Below are positions 1 to 7,760 of a stretch of 33,473 nucleotides of DNA, one piece after another. Location: assembly GCA_032160165.1 (NCBI GenBank), contig JAVHWA010000045.1:1-33473 (forward strand), written 5' to 3'. The position numbers were made by a program, and so were the translations under genes. Source of the stretch: QHXM01 sp032160165. Lineage in GTDB: Bacteria; Acidobacteriota; Blastocatellia; Pyrinomonadales; Pyrinomonadaceae. Under the pieces are notes generated by a model. The model saw only the letters and a program-made list of their open reading frames with translations. It made no database searches and was not told the origin of the DNA. Position 1 is the first letter of the stretch; each line of letters opens with the position of its first letter.

Positions 1-80
1 ATCCGGTTATGAGGAGATTGGCAGAATGTTGGGAAGCATGATTGCACATCCAGAGTGTTTCAAACGCTGATCCCTCGCGT

Positions 81-208
81 TCTGCCCCCGCCTCCCGCGT
101 CCTGCTCCTGCCTCCTGCTCCTGCCTCCTGCCTCCTGCTCCTGCCTCCTGCTCCTGCCTACTGCTCCCGCCTCCTGCTCCTGCCTACTGCTCCTGCCTCC
201 TGCCCCCT
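81..208. repeat. Short tandem array of alternating 7-mer and 6-mer units
   Basis: The tract is built from the heptamer CTCCTGC alternating with the hexamer TCCTGC, with a few variants such as CTACTGC. It runs up to the stop codon of the phosphoribosyltransferase gene on the minus strand. Read in that gene's transcript it is a G-rich series of GCAGGAG units. No inverted partner is visible. It belongs to the same class as the other period-7 intergenic arrays in the window. The short plus-strand reading frame through it is low-complexity and is not supported as a gene. Confidence 0.9.
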
Positions 209-817
209 CTAAAACCTCACATGCTCTTCCGGAACGCCCGATTTACAGTCACCACAGTCTTCCGAGGCGTCGTACATGTGCGACTCAAAGTTGACCAGCG
301 ACTTTATGGGGACGTCTCCTATGCTCTCAGGCGCGGAAGTAAACCGCACGATCGTGCCGCAGCCGATTATCGTCGCCCCCAATTCCCTTACCAGCCCCGC
401 CGTCTCCTCGATCGCGTGACCACTGCGGATGATGTCATCCACGATGATGCAGGGATTGATCTCGCCCTGGTTTACGTACTGGCGAAACATGCGCTTGCCG
501 TCTTCTCTCTCTGCCCAGTAAATCTGTTCGGCGCTTAGCGCTTCACGCACACCGAAGGCGACGGGTATTCCGCCGGAGCTTGGGCTGATGATCGCGACCT
601 TGGGCAAGTGGCTCGAGATATCTCGATCGACCCTGAATTTGCGCGAGAGTGCGACCGCCAACACGCGCGCCGTATCGTAGTAACGGAACGCCAGCGGCAT
701 TTGAAAGTAGTGCGGCGTGTGTTTACCTGAAGGATAAACGAAGTGGCCCTCGCGATAAGCTGCCGTGCGTTTCAGGATCTGCATCACGGCATCTTCGGTT
801 GGAATCAGATTTACCAT
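209..817 (-). CDS. Orotate phosphoribosyltransferase-like enzyme
   Basis: Type I phosphoribosyltransferase of 202 residues, probably joining orotate to PRPP in pyrimidine synthesis in the cytoplasm. The PRPP-binding signature IIVDDIIRSG lies at residues 124-133. The N-terminal segment GKHTPHYFQM (31-40) resembles the substrate-side region of the PyrE family. The frame is open back to 892, but the upstream part reads through a perfect inverted repeat. I choose the ATG at 817, which is preceded by TTGGAG seven bases away. The C-terminal end has a small C-G-D-C cluster of unknown role. Another purine or pyrimidine phosphoribosyltransferase is possible, because the base-specificity residues cannot be assigned by eye. 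The Nudix gene lies upstream on the same strand. Confidence 0.82.
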   Translation of the reverse strand: MVNLIPTEDAVMQILKRTAAYREGHFVYPSGKHTPHYFQMPLAFRYYDTARVLAVALSRKFRVDRDISSHLPKVAIISPSSGGIPVAFGVREALSAEQIYWAEREDGKRMFRQYVNQGEINPCIIVDDIIRSGHAIEETAGLVRELGATIIGCGTIVRFTSAPESIGDVPIKSLVNFESHMYDASEDCGDCKSGVPEEHVRF

Positions 818-834
818 TTTTTTGTCTCCAACAA

Positions 835-907
835 AGTGATAGGTGATAAGTGATGGGTGATAGGAAAAAGGCGTTTGCCTATCACCCATCACTTATCACC
901 TATCACT
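835..907. repeat. Perfect 30-bp inverted repeat made of heptamers
   Basis: The left arm 835-864 is four heptamers of form RGTGATR plus two bases. The right arm 878-907 is its exact reverse complement, with a 13-base loop at 865-877. It lies between the Nudix gene and the phosphoribosyltransferase gene, both on the minus strand, just upstream of the latter's ribosome binding site. A transcript crossing it would form a 30-bp stem, which could terminate, process or protect the message. There is no T-run, so a classical intrinsic terminator is unlikely. Confidence 0.95.
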
Positions 908-931
908 CTTTCTCGTGTCGCACAGCATACA

Positions 932-1393
932 TCAATCGACCTCTTTTGCTCCAACTCCGAGCGCTCGCCAGATCAAGTGGCATTGATCGTCTGAGAGTTT
1001 CGAGGCCAATCGGCCGAGCTCGCACCACTCGATGCCCTTGATCTCTCCGTTTTGTCGTCCCGTGCTGCCGCGGGCTTGACAGCGAAAGATGATTTCGACC
1101 TGAGCGGGGTTCTTTAGAGTGCGAGCGAACGCGAACTCGACGTGTTCCAATTCAAGTCCGATCTCTTCACGCAGCTCGCGGCGAAGAGCTTCCTCGGGCT
1201 GCTCGCCCTTCTCAATAAAACCACCGGGAATTCCCCAACCTGACCCGGCGCGGAAAACATGGTTCAGCAGCAGTACTCGCTTGTCCTTATCCAGGATGAC
1301 CGCGCCCGCGGTGACCATAAAGCGCGGTTCGACAAGTCGAACCCCCCACCGCCGCACGCGCTTTGGAAGATAACGCCACAGCGCACCGAGCAT
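932..1393 (-). CDS. Nudix hydrolase
   Basis: Hydrolyses a nucleoside-diphosphate-linked substrate; the exact substrate cannot be read from sequence. From the chosen start (153 residues) the full Nudix box G-x5-E-x7-REUxEExGU is present at residues 58-80, with the metal-binding core R72-E73-L74-R75-E76-E77. The short N-terminus is basic and aromatic. The frame is open upstream to a TTG at 1516, with other ATGs at 1405 and 1393. I prefer 1393 because GTGGAA lies just upstream, but 1405 is nearly as plausible. It is probably read with the downstream phosphoribosyltransferase gene, although a 30-bp hairpin separates them. Confidence 0.88.
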   Translation of the reverse strand: MLGALWRYLPKRVRRWGVRLVEPRFMVTAGAVILDKDKRVLLLNHVFRAGSGWGIPGGFIEKGEQPEEALRRELREEIGLELEHVEFAFARTLKNPAQVEIIFRCQARGSTGRQNGEIKGIEWCELGRLASKLSDDQCHLIWRALGVGAKEVD

Positions 1394-1611
1394 CTTGTTC
1401 CACATGTGAAGGACAATATAAGCGGAAAAGTCTTTCGGGGAAAGACTGGACCGTCCGCGTGCTACCGACAGGGCCCACAGTTCGACTACGACGCGGCTGT
1501 TGGCGCTCGGAATCAAGCTTGACAGTCAGGCTATGAAACCGCCTATTATCATTCCAGAAAGACTTCCTGGCTCAACTAATGAAAGCTCCGACGAGGGATA
1601 GATAGTTCGTT

Positions 1612-2643
1612 ATGTCAGCAAACGCGACGGACACAAACACGCAGACGAGTGCTCCTGCTCAAGCGCCGAGTGCCGAGAGCAGCGCTCCCCGGCGGATTAC
1701 AAACGCGCAAACCGTCTGCAATGTTAAGAACGAAAAGGGCAAGCTCTGTAACGGACACTTGAAACAGTTGCGCACCGGCGGAGAAGAAGCGGAAGTACAT
1801 CTGCGCGGGGACGATGTGCTTTACAAGTGCCAGTCGTGCGGAACGCTTTATATGGGACCGCCGCTCGGCCATCTGCGCGACCCCTATAAACAGGAACGCT
1901 TCGTCGAGATGGAACTCTCCGAGCTCTTGCAGGCAGCAGGTGGAACCTTACCGGCTATCATCAAGAATGAGCAGGGAGCGTTCGTGCTCGCAGAAGTTGC
2001 TGCTCCGCATGCGCCGGCCAGTGCTGCAGCGAAGCCAGCTGTCGCGTCAGCGACCAAAGCTTCACCGGCGGCGAAAACTGGAGAAGAAGCGGCCCCAATC
2101 AAAGCTGCCGCGCCGGCGATATCCGCGGCTGCCGCTTCGCTAGGGCCAATTCCTGGAGCCGATGGACCTGTCCCCGGCGAGACATTCGAGCAAAAGCTGG
2201 TTCGATTAAGAGGAGTGATCGCAGAAGCCAAGCGTCGCAGCGAGTTGGTTGGGGGCGCTGGGGGCGCAGCGGCTGGAGCAAAGCCGGCCGGACAGACTAG
2301 ACCGACCGCGGCTTCGACCTCAGGCACGGATTCATCGCCGCAGGCTGATGCGCATCGTCCGGCCGCGGAAGCTCAAGCCGCAACCGGCCAAGCCTCCGCC
2401 GCACCACTCAGCCCTGCTGCTGCAACCGCTTCACCAGTTGCAGGACCGGAGAGCGCAGAAGATCTTGCGCCAGACACAGTGGTTGCAGCAACACCCGCGG
2501 CGCCCGCCCGCAGAGCTTCGGCGAGCGGAAAACTCCATCGCGCGGATTATGATACCGGTCCGGTTCCGGGCGAGACTTTTGAACAAAAGGTCGAGCGGTT
2601 GCAAGGCGTGGTGGCTGCCGTAAGGGAGCGAGCGGGCGGATAA
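1612..2643 (+). CDS. Unrecognised protein with four-cysteine ribbon and duplicated C-terminal motif
   Basis: The family is not recognised. The 343-residue protein has three parts. Residues 30-110 form a compact domain with C36, C46, C73 and C76 (C-x9-C ... C-x2-C), consistent with a zinc ribbon. A long Ala/Pro-rich low-complexity linker follows. The motif GPVPGETFEQK plus about ten helical residues occurs twice, at 185-206 and at the C-terminus (316-338). There is no signal peptide or membrane segment, so it is probably cytoplasmic. The ATG at 1612 has GAGGG about 13 bases upstream. It is transcribed divergently from the Nudix gene and convergently with the S41 peptidase. The duplicated motif may be a short binding peptide displayed on a flexible tether; that is inference. 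Confidence 0.8.
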   Translation: MSANATDTNTQTSAPAQAPSAESSAPRRITNAQTVCNVKNEKGKLCNGHLKQLRTGGEEAEVHLRGDDVLYKCQSCGTLYMGPPLGHLRDPYKQERFVEMELSELLQAAGGTLPAIIKNEQGAFVLAEVAAPHAPASAAAKPAVASATKASPAAKTGEEAAPIKAAAPAISAAAASLGPIPGADGPVPGETFEQKLVRLRGVIAEAKRRSELVGGAGGAAAGAKPAGQTRPTAASTSGTDSSPQADAHRPAAEAQAATGQASAAPLSPAAATASPVAGPESAEDLAPDTVVAATPAAPARRASASGKLHRADYDTGPVPGETFEQKVERLQGVVAAVRERAGG

Positions 2644-2719
2644 AAGTTCAAGGTTCAACGTTTCGCATCGGTCGTGCACCTTCTCATCTCCTAAACATTA
2701 AACGTTGAACGTTGAACCT
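2644..2719. repeat. Heptamer hairpin between convergent genes
   Basis: The left side has three heptamers (AAGTTCA, AGGTTCA, ACGTTTC; 2644-2664). The right side has four (TAAACAT, TAAACGT, TGAACGT, TGAACCT; 2692-2719). The arms 2651-2662 and 2708-2719 are perfect 12-bp inverted repeats. The element fills nearly all the space between the stops of two convergent genes, so it could act as a bidirectional transcription end, though no T-tract follows the stem. Confidence 0.88.
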
Positions 2720-2721
2720 AT

Positions 2722-4410
2722 TCACATCCCACGAAGCTTCTTCAACATCGTCACCGCGTTCGCGTTCGACGAATCCAACTCCAACGACTTCTCGTAGTTC
2801 TTAATTGCGAGCTCCTTGTTGCCCTTATTCATGTAAGCCTCGCCCAAGCTGTCCCAAACGTTTGCCGACCGAGGATACGCTTCAGTGTTCAGCTTAAAGA
2901 CCTCGATCGCCTGATCAAGACGATTCATTTCCATCAAACGATACCCAAAATTATTCGTTGCGCTTTCAACGTTAGTGTATGCGTTGGTCGGGTCCGCCAG
3001 GTAATCGCGAAACCGCTTGGACGCCAGCGCCATGTCGTTCGTCGTCAGCGCGTCCATCAATTGTTCGGTCAGCTCTTTCTTCGGACTGTAGCTGAGGATT
3101 GCATTGAGCGCGGGATCATTGTTTGAGAAGTAGTCTTTCGAAGTCAGCTCCGCAGCAATCTGCGGCCCGGTCCAGACACGACGATCGCGAGGATCGAGAT
3201 TTTGCCACCAGAGAGTCGAAGCTCTTATGACAAGTCCGCTGTTCGGCAATTCAATGCGCGCCGGATCGCCGTAGAAGTTGACGTTCTCACCCGTCGGCTC
3301 GCCCACGAAAATGGTGTTCGTATACTTCTCTAGCTCGTTGACCAGATTCTGAGCTGCCGAGAACGTATATCGGCTGGTGATGGTAAATAGCTTCCCGCGT
3401 TCATCTACCTTCGACTTGATTAGACCCACGATCAGCGGTTTATTGAGGTAGTTGTTTCCCCCTCCGTTCCACCTAAGATCGAGCACCAGCCGATCGACCG
3501 CGTTCTTTGCAACGAAGTCGAATAGGCGTTTGCTGAAAGCCTCGACCGTCTCATTCTCTTTGTCGGCCACACCGTTGAATTGAACGTAGACGGTTTTTGA
3601 ATCGGCAAGGTACTCAAACCAGAACAGATTATCGCTGTCCTTGAGCCAGAGAGGGACCGGCGCCTTTGCACCGTCGCGAGCGTCGATCCAGCCGTCAGGC
3701 TTGATGTAGCTTCGACTGTGTCCCATGGTCGGGGCGGCACGCACGAACGGCTTGAGCTCGATGGTCATTTGCTTTCCGTCTTTTTCCACCACGTACTGCG
3801 CGCTTTCCATGTTGTCTACAACTCCGACCGCGCTCAATACCTCGGGCGAAACGAGATACATGGTTGCGACACCCTTTAGGCCGAACTCGTTATTCTGATC
3901 ATGGAAGACTAATCCTTTGACTGCGTCGAGCGCGCGCTCTGCGGTGGCGCTGCCGATCTTCAAGAGGCGGCCGCCGACGGCTGCTGCATGTTCACGATCT
4001 GCAGCCAGGACAAATAGTCCGTCTTTGAAGAAGTACAGCGTCAGAGGATACGAGCGAAAGCCGATCTTCGGATCAAAGAGCAGGCCTCCCATATTGGTGT
4101 GCCCGTCCTGCACCATCGCAACGATGCGGGCAAACTCAACTATCACCTGGCTGCGGGTGAGCGTGGGGATGCGATCGTTGAGGCTCGTTATCGCCGCTTC
4201 GAACTGTTCACGACTCGTCGTGTGAAACAGGTTCTTGTGCCGCTTCAACATTTCTTCGGCCATAAACTTCAGATCAACGCGCCACTTTTCCGCTTCCGCG
4301 CTTGTCAACGCTGCGATTGAAGAGGCATTGGTGTTTTGGGCCAACACTGGGATGATTGAAAAGACCGCCAGTAAAAATGCGGCCAGACATAGTTTGCTTC
4401 GTGTTGACAT
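2722..4410 (-). CDS. Secreted S41-family peptidase with C-terminal TPRs
   Basis: A 562-residue exported protein with a signal peptide at residues 1-24 (hydrophobic 8-23, ending A-Q). A tail-specific-protease-like S41 core follows. VQDGHT (100-105) is the conserved N-terminal motif. DLRWNGGG (311-318) is the ClpP-like fold motif. The TFSAAQN segment carries the probable nucleophile S351, and FVGEPTG (368-374) follows. Residues 486-555 form about two TPR units. No PDZ domain is evident. The ATG at 4410 has GAGGAA upstream. It probably cleaves peptides in the periplasm or envelope; the substrate is unknown. It stands alone between the heptamer hairpin and a 434-base gene-free stretch. Confidence 0.87.
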   Translation of the reverse strand: MSTRSKLCLAAFLLAVFSIIPVLAQNTNASSIAALTSAEAEKWRVDLKFMAEEMLKRHKNLFHTTSREQFEAAITSLNDRIPTLTRSQVIVEFARIVAMVQDGHTNMGGLLFDPKIGFRSYPLTLYFFKDGLFVLAADREHAAAVGGRLLKIGSATAERALDAVKGLVFHDQNNEFGLKGVATMYLVSPEVLSAVGVVDNMESAQYVVEKDGKQMTIELKPFVRAAPTMGHSRSYIKPDGWIDARDGAKAPVPLWLKDSDNLFWFEYLADSKTVYVQFNGVADKENETVEAFSKRLFDFVAKNAVDRLVLDLRWNGGGNNYLNKPLIVGLIKSKVDERGKLFTITSRYTFSAAQNLVNELEKYTNTIFVGEPTGENVNFYGDPARIELPNSGLVIRASTLWWQNLDPRDRRVWTGPQIAAELTSKDYFSNNDPALNAILSYSPKKELTEQLMDALTTNDMALASKRFRDYLADPTNAYTNVESATNNFGYRLMEMNRLDQAIEVFKLNTEAYPRSANVWDSLGEAYMNKGNKELAIKNYEKSLELDSSNANAVTMLKKLRGM

Positions 4411-4532
4411 GGAAGGTTCCTCAATACTTATAAGAGACGCCGCTTACTTGAATCTGTTATCCAAATAGAGTGAACGTCACCGGGCGGGTCAGAACCATCC
4501 GGGTAAGGGATTGTGTGAAAACTGCGCTTGTC

Positions 4533-4733
4533 AGCGCCAAAGGCGCGGAATGCAGTAGCCCAGGGCAACGCCCTGGGGTCTGTTGCTCCCATCTAAAGGA
4601 ATTCAACGCTGAAAGCGTTCGCGATGTGTTTCTCTACAAATCTCGGCAACACTTTCAGTGTTGCCCCGAGCCTAGCTATGACCTTTACCCTGGGCGTTGC
4701 CCAGGGCTGGAATTCGCCAACGCCTTCGGCGTT
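4533..4733. repeat. BIME-like pair of two-hairpin REP units
   Basis: This lies in the gene-free stretch 4411-4844. The right unit has CCCTGGGC-GTT-GCCCAGGG at 4688-4706, a 12-nt spacer CTGGAATTCGCC, then AACGCC-TTC-GGCGTT at 4719-4733. The left unit is inverted: a GCGCC-AAA-GGCGC hairpin (4534-4546), a 12-nt spacer, then CCCAGGGC-AAC-GCCCTGGG (4559-4577). Two further hairpins lie between them, AACGCT-GAA-AGCGTT (4605-4619) and GGCAACACT-TTC-AGTGTTGCC (4645-4665). The design and spacer match the repeats around the transposase gene near 27 kb. No gene is seen here. Confidence 0.88.
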
Positions 4734-4844
4734 AGAGCCTGACCCGTTTGGCGGCACTCAAAACAGTTACGACGACAAGCTCACTTACGTTGATCGGCCA
4801 CAAGTTCTACTGGATTAACACCGCCGAGAACGGATTCGTGACAC

Positions 4845-5327
4845 CTATTTGCTGGGTTCCTCTTGGTCCGCAGCCCAGTAATCCGGCCGCTCGACAGTAT
4901 TCGGATCGTGCCTTTCCATCCATCGCTCTGGCCGCTTCAACTCGACAAAGCCGAAGCGCCGATAGATCTCATGCGCGTCCTTCGTTGAAAGCACCCAGCG
5001 ACGAAATCCCTGCAATTGAGGATGTGAAAGAATTATTTCGACCAGCCATGTGCCGAGACCGTTTCCACGAAACGATTCAAGGACGAATACGTCAGCCATC
5101 CAGGCAAATGTTGCATAATCCGTCACCACGCGTGCGAAACCGATCTGCTGTCCATTTTTGTAGAGCCCGAAGCTCAGCGAGTTTTCAATCGAGCGCGCGA
5201 CGGTATCCAGCGTTCGTCCCGTCGCCCAGTAGGTGTTGTTGCTCAGGTAGGAGTGCACCGCGCCTACGTCGAGCCTGGCTCGATCGGTGCTGATCACAAA
5301 GTCCCTTCGTGTCCATTCAGTGTCCAT
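4845..5327 (-). CDS. GNAT-family N-acetyltransferase
   Basis: A 160-residue acyl-CoA-dependent N-acetyltransferase; the substrate is unknown. The acetyl-CoA pyrophosphate loop is visible as R87-G-N-G-L-G92, following strand VFVLESF (80-86). A typical GNAT end with IYRRFGF at 121-127 follows. The frame extends to a GTG at 5342, but the ATG at 5327 has AGGTGA ideally placed and is chosen. The start lies 11 bases past the stop of the upstream EamA transporter gene, so the two are almost certainly co-transcribed. That pairing might suggest handling of a small amine or amino acid, but this is inference. Confidence 0.9.
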   Translation of the reverse strand: MDTEWTRRDFVISTDRARLDVGAVHSYLSNNTYWATGRTLDTVARSIENSLSFGLYKNGQQIGFARVVTDYATFAWMADVFVLESFRGNGLGTWLVEIILSHPQLQGFRRWVLSTKDAHEIYRRFGFVELKRPERWMERHDPNTVERPDYWAADQEEPSK

Positions 5328-5338
5328 ATATTCACCTG

Positions 5339-6343
5339 TCACGATCGGCGCCTCAGCCGTTTAAGGGCGATGACTCCGATGCCCGCCATGATACTTACTC
5401 CCCCAACTACTATCCGCCAGGTTAATTCCTCGCCGCGTACAATCATCCCCAGGGTCACGGCGATCAGAGGAGTGACCAGGGCGATAAACATGGTCTTGGT
5501 CACCTCCATATGCCGCACCAGCCAATAGTACAAGAGAAACGCAACCGCGGATCCGACCAGCGCCAGGTAGAAAAGCGAAAACAAAGCCAGCGGAGTCCAG
5601 TGCAAATGAAGTGGGTTTCCCTCGAATACAATTCCTATTATCAGGAGCGGAACCAGACCAAAGATCATTTGGCCGGCAGCGAGCGTGGCGTAATCCAGGT
5701 TTCCTCCGCGCGACTTAACCAGGACGTTCGAGTAAGCGGCGCCGAACGCGCCGATAACAATCGCGACGCTCCCATTAAAAGCGGCTGGCCCTCCTGTTTC
5801 CATCTGATTCGAGAAGATCAGCGCTACCCCCGCGATACCCATGATGACGCCAATCAGCTTTGGCGCGGTGATTCGTTCCTCCGGAAGATGTATGTGTGCG
5901 AGGACCAGACCGAAGACGGGAATGATTGTTTGCAGGATCGCAGCCAGTCCGGAAGAAGTGCGATGTTCTCCCCAGAAGAGCAGACCATAGTTGATAGCGA
6001 AGGCGAGAATCCCAGTCCCTGCGATCAACAGCCAATCACGCCAATCGCGGGGCAATGGTCGCCGTCTGATCAGCACGACCAGGGACAGAATGAGCGCGGC
6101 TATTACAAACCGTATTCCCGCGAAGGTGAAGGGAGGCAGATCTTCCAGGCCGAGCTTGATGAAGAGCCACGTCGAGCCCCAGATCAGACAAAGGACCAGC
6201 CAGACGAGTATCGGAAGCCTCGAGCGCTGAGCGTCGGATAGACGACGGGGTTTCCGATTTACGGTCTGCTGTTGGACCGCCGGAGCAGGAGGACTTGTGA
6301 TTTCAGGAAGCTGCAGGTCGAACTCGGGAGCGTCTGGGGGCAT
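5339..6343 (-). CDS. EamA/DMT-family inner-membrane transporter
   Basis: A 334-residue integral membrane protein with two EamA repeats and about ten hydrophobic helices (roughly residues 45-330). The first helix is LPILVWLVLCLIWGSTWLF, whose WGSTW is typical of the drug/metabolite exporter superfamily. The second half contains YSNVLVK and the repeated GxxxG-rich helices. It probably exports a small metabolite or amino acid; direction and substrate are unproven. The frame runs back to 6463 through palindromic repeat DNA, so the ATG at 6343 is preferred, although no strong ribosome binding site is seen. The N-terminal 40 residues are Pro-rich and cytoplasmic. It is transcribed divergently from pstS. 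Confidence 0.9.
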   Translation of the reverse strand: MPPDAPEFDLQLPEITSPPAPAVQQQTVNRKPRRLSDAQRSRLPILVWLVLCLIWGSTWLFIKLGLEDLPPFTFAGIRFVIAALILSLVVLIRRRPLPRDWRDWLLIAGTGILAFAINYGLLFWGEHRTSSGLAAILQTIIPVFGLVLAHIHLPEERITAPKLIGVIMGIAGVALIFSNQMETGGPAAFNGSVAIVIGAFGAAYSNVLVKSRGGNLDYATLAAGQMIFGLVPLLIIGIVFEGNPLHLHWTPLALFSLFYLALVGSAVAFLLYYWLVRHMEVTKTMFIALVTPLIAVTLGMIVRGEELTWRIVVGGVSIMAGIGVIALKRLRRRS

Positions 6344-6418
6344 CAAGACATCATAAACCGAAGGCCAACGAGGTGGTAGTCCGACGGTAGAGAGTATACA
6401 GATACTGGGTTGCCAGGC

Positions 6419-6548
6419 GCGGCTTGCCGCATCCCAGTGCGGTGAGGCTTGCCTCACCGCCACGGCCAGCGAAGTATTTCGCGGGAGGCTGAGCCTCCCG
6501 CGGACTCTCTAAAGGACACTGCACGGTAAGGCAAGCCTTGCCGCACTG
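6419..6548. repeat. Cluster of GC-rich palindromes upstream of pstS
   Basis: Within the 328-base gap between the EamA and pstS starts are several perfect palindromes. They are GCGGC-TT-GCCGC (6419-6430), GCGGTGAGGC-TT-GCCTCACCGC (6439-6460), an 11-bp stem with a one-base centre (6480-6502), and GGCAAG-C-CTTGCC near 6530-6542. CAGTGCGG at 6435-6442 is matched by its complement at 6541-6548, so the whole block can fold as one cruciform. The sequence differs from the other REP families in the window. Nothing gene-like is seen here. Confidence 0.85.
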
Positions 6549-6671
6549 TAGGGAGGCAAGCCGCCGGCCGTTGTTAACATCAAGTTTCGATCGAATTCAG
6601 ACGGATGTAACATCCCTCGCTTAGTCTTCTTCGTTCTCAAGCTCATCAACTGCCCGAAGGAGATTCTCGAA

Positions 6672-7760
6672 GTGTCCCCAACAAAAACTTTCGCGCGCCC
6701 AATCTCTCTGGTTCTCGGTTTGTGTCTGGTCGCATTTCTTTATGGGTGCAGCGGACAATCCGGTGGGGGAGGCGGCGGGACTGGCTCGGTTCGTCTGAAC
6801 GGAATGGGCGCCACGTTCCCCAACCCGCTTTATCAAAAATGGATGAGCGAATACGGCAAACTCAATCCCAATGTCACGATCGATTACAACTCTCAGGGCT
6901 CAGGCGCCGGGATCCAGGGGATTATGAAGCAGACGGTGGACTTTGGCGCGTCCGATGCGCCCATGAGCGATGCGGATCTGAAAGCAGCGCCCGGCGAAAT
7001 CCTGCACATACCGACGGTCCTGGGTGCAGTCGTCATCACCTATAACCTCGAGGGCGTCTCGCAACCTTTGCGATTTTCGCCGGACGTCATAGCGGATATC
7101 TTCCTCGGCAAGATCAAGAAGTGGAACGACGATCGTCTCAAGAAGGATAACCCCGCAGTTGCACTTCCCGATGAAGAGATCACAGTAGTTCATCGGTCCG
7201 ATGGCAGCGGGACGACGGCAGTATTCACGGACTATCTGTCGAAGGTGAGTCCAGAGTGGAAAGAAAAAGTTGGCACAGACAAGTCGCCGCAGTGGCCAGT
7301 CGGGCAGGGTGGCAAAGGCAACGAGGGCGTGACCGGCCAGATAAAGCAACAACCGAACACCATCGGATACGTAGAGATCGCCTTCGCCATACAGGGTAAG
7401 CTGCCCGTCGGTCTGATCAAGAACAAATCAGGCAGCTTCGTTGAGCCTTCGCTCGATGCCGTCACCGCAGCTGCGGCCGAATCTTCGACAACCACTCCCG
7501 ATGATCTGCGCGTTTCCATCTCAGACGCGGCCGGACCTACCACTTACCCCATTTCCAGTTACACCTATGTCCTGGTTTACAAGGACCAGAAAGACGCGGT
7601 GAAGGGTAAGGCGCTGGTGGATTTTCTGTGGTGGGGAATTCACGACGGTGAAAAATTTGCGAAAGACCTGAACTATGCGCCGCTACCGGCTGACATCGTC
7701 AAGCGCGCTGAGGCGAAGCTGAACTCGATCACTTCAGGCGGTCAACCGCTCCGAAAATAA
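6672..7760 (+). CDS. pstS: Phosphate ABC transporter substrate-binding lipoprotein PstS
   Basis: Periplasmic phosphate-binding protein of the PstSCAB importer, 362 residues. The signal peptide ends in lipobox L-Y-G-C26, so it should be a lipoprotein. A Gly-rich linker (31-36) precedes the binding fold. Family motifs are GMGATFPNPLYQKW (44-57), YNSQGSGAG (72-80), DFGASDAPM (90-98) and HRSDGSGTT (174-182), the last being phosphate-contacting. The GTG at 6672 is chosen because GAAGGAG lies upstream. It is the first gene of a seven-gene phosphate locus. PhoB control is expected; two similar octamers, TTAACATC (6574) and GTAACATC (6607), lie 33 bp apart upstream but do not form a recognised Pho box. 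Confidence 0.96.
   Translation: MSPTKTFARPISLVLGLCLVAFLYGCSGQSGGGGGGTGSVRLNGMGATFPNPLYQKWMSEYGKLNPNVTIDYNSQGSGAGIQGIMKQTVDFGASDAPMSDADLKAAPGEILHIPTVLGAVVITYNLEGVSQPLRFSPDVIADIFLGKIKKWNDDRLKKDNPAVALPDEEITVVHRSDGSGTTAVFTDYLSKVSPEWKEKVGTDKSPQWPVGQGGKGNEGVTGQIKQQPNTIGYVEIAFAIQGKLPVGLIKNKSGSFVEPSLDAVTAAAAESSTTTPDDLRVSISDAAGPTTYPISSYTYVLVYKDQKDAVKGKALVDFLWWGIHDGEKFAKDLNYAPLPADIVKRAEAKLNSITSGGQPLRK

Noticed and set aside
55..294. Plus-strand frame of 79 residues through the CTCCTGC array
   Set aside because: Low-complexity translation of a repeat, overlapping the phosphoribosyltransferase gene on the other strand, with no ribosome binding site.
5510..6241. Plus-strand frame of 243 residues opposite the EamA transporter
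   Set aside because: Highly charged, Gln-rich translation typical of the antisense of a membrane protein gene; the minus strand has a clear family match.
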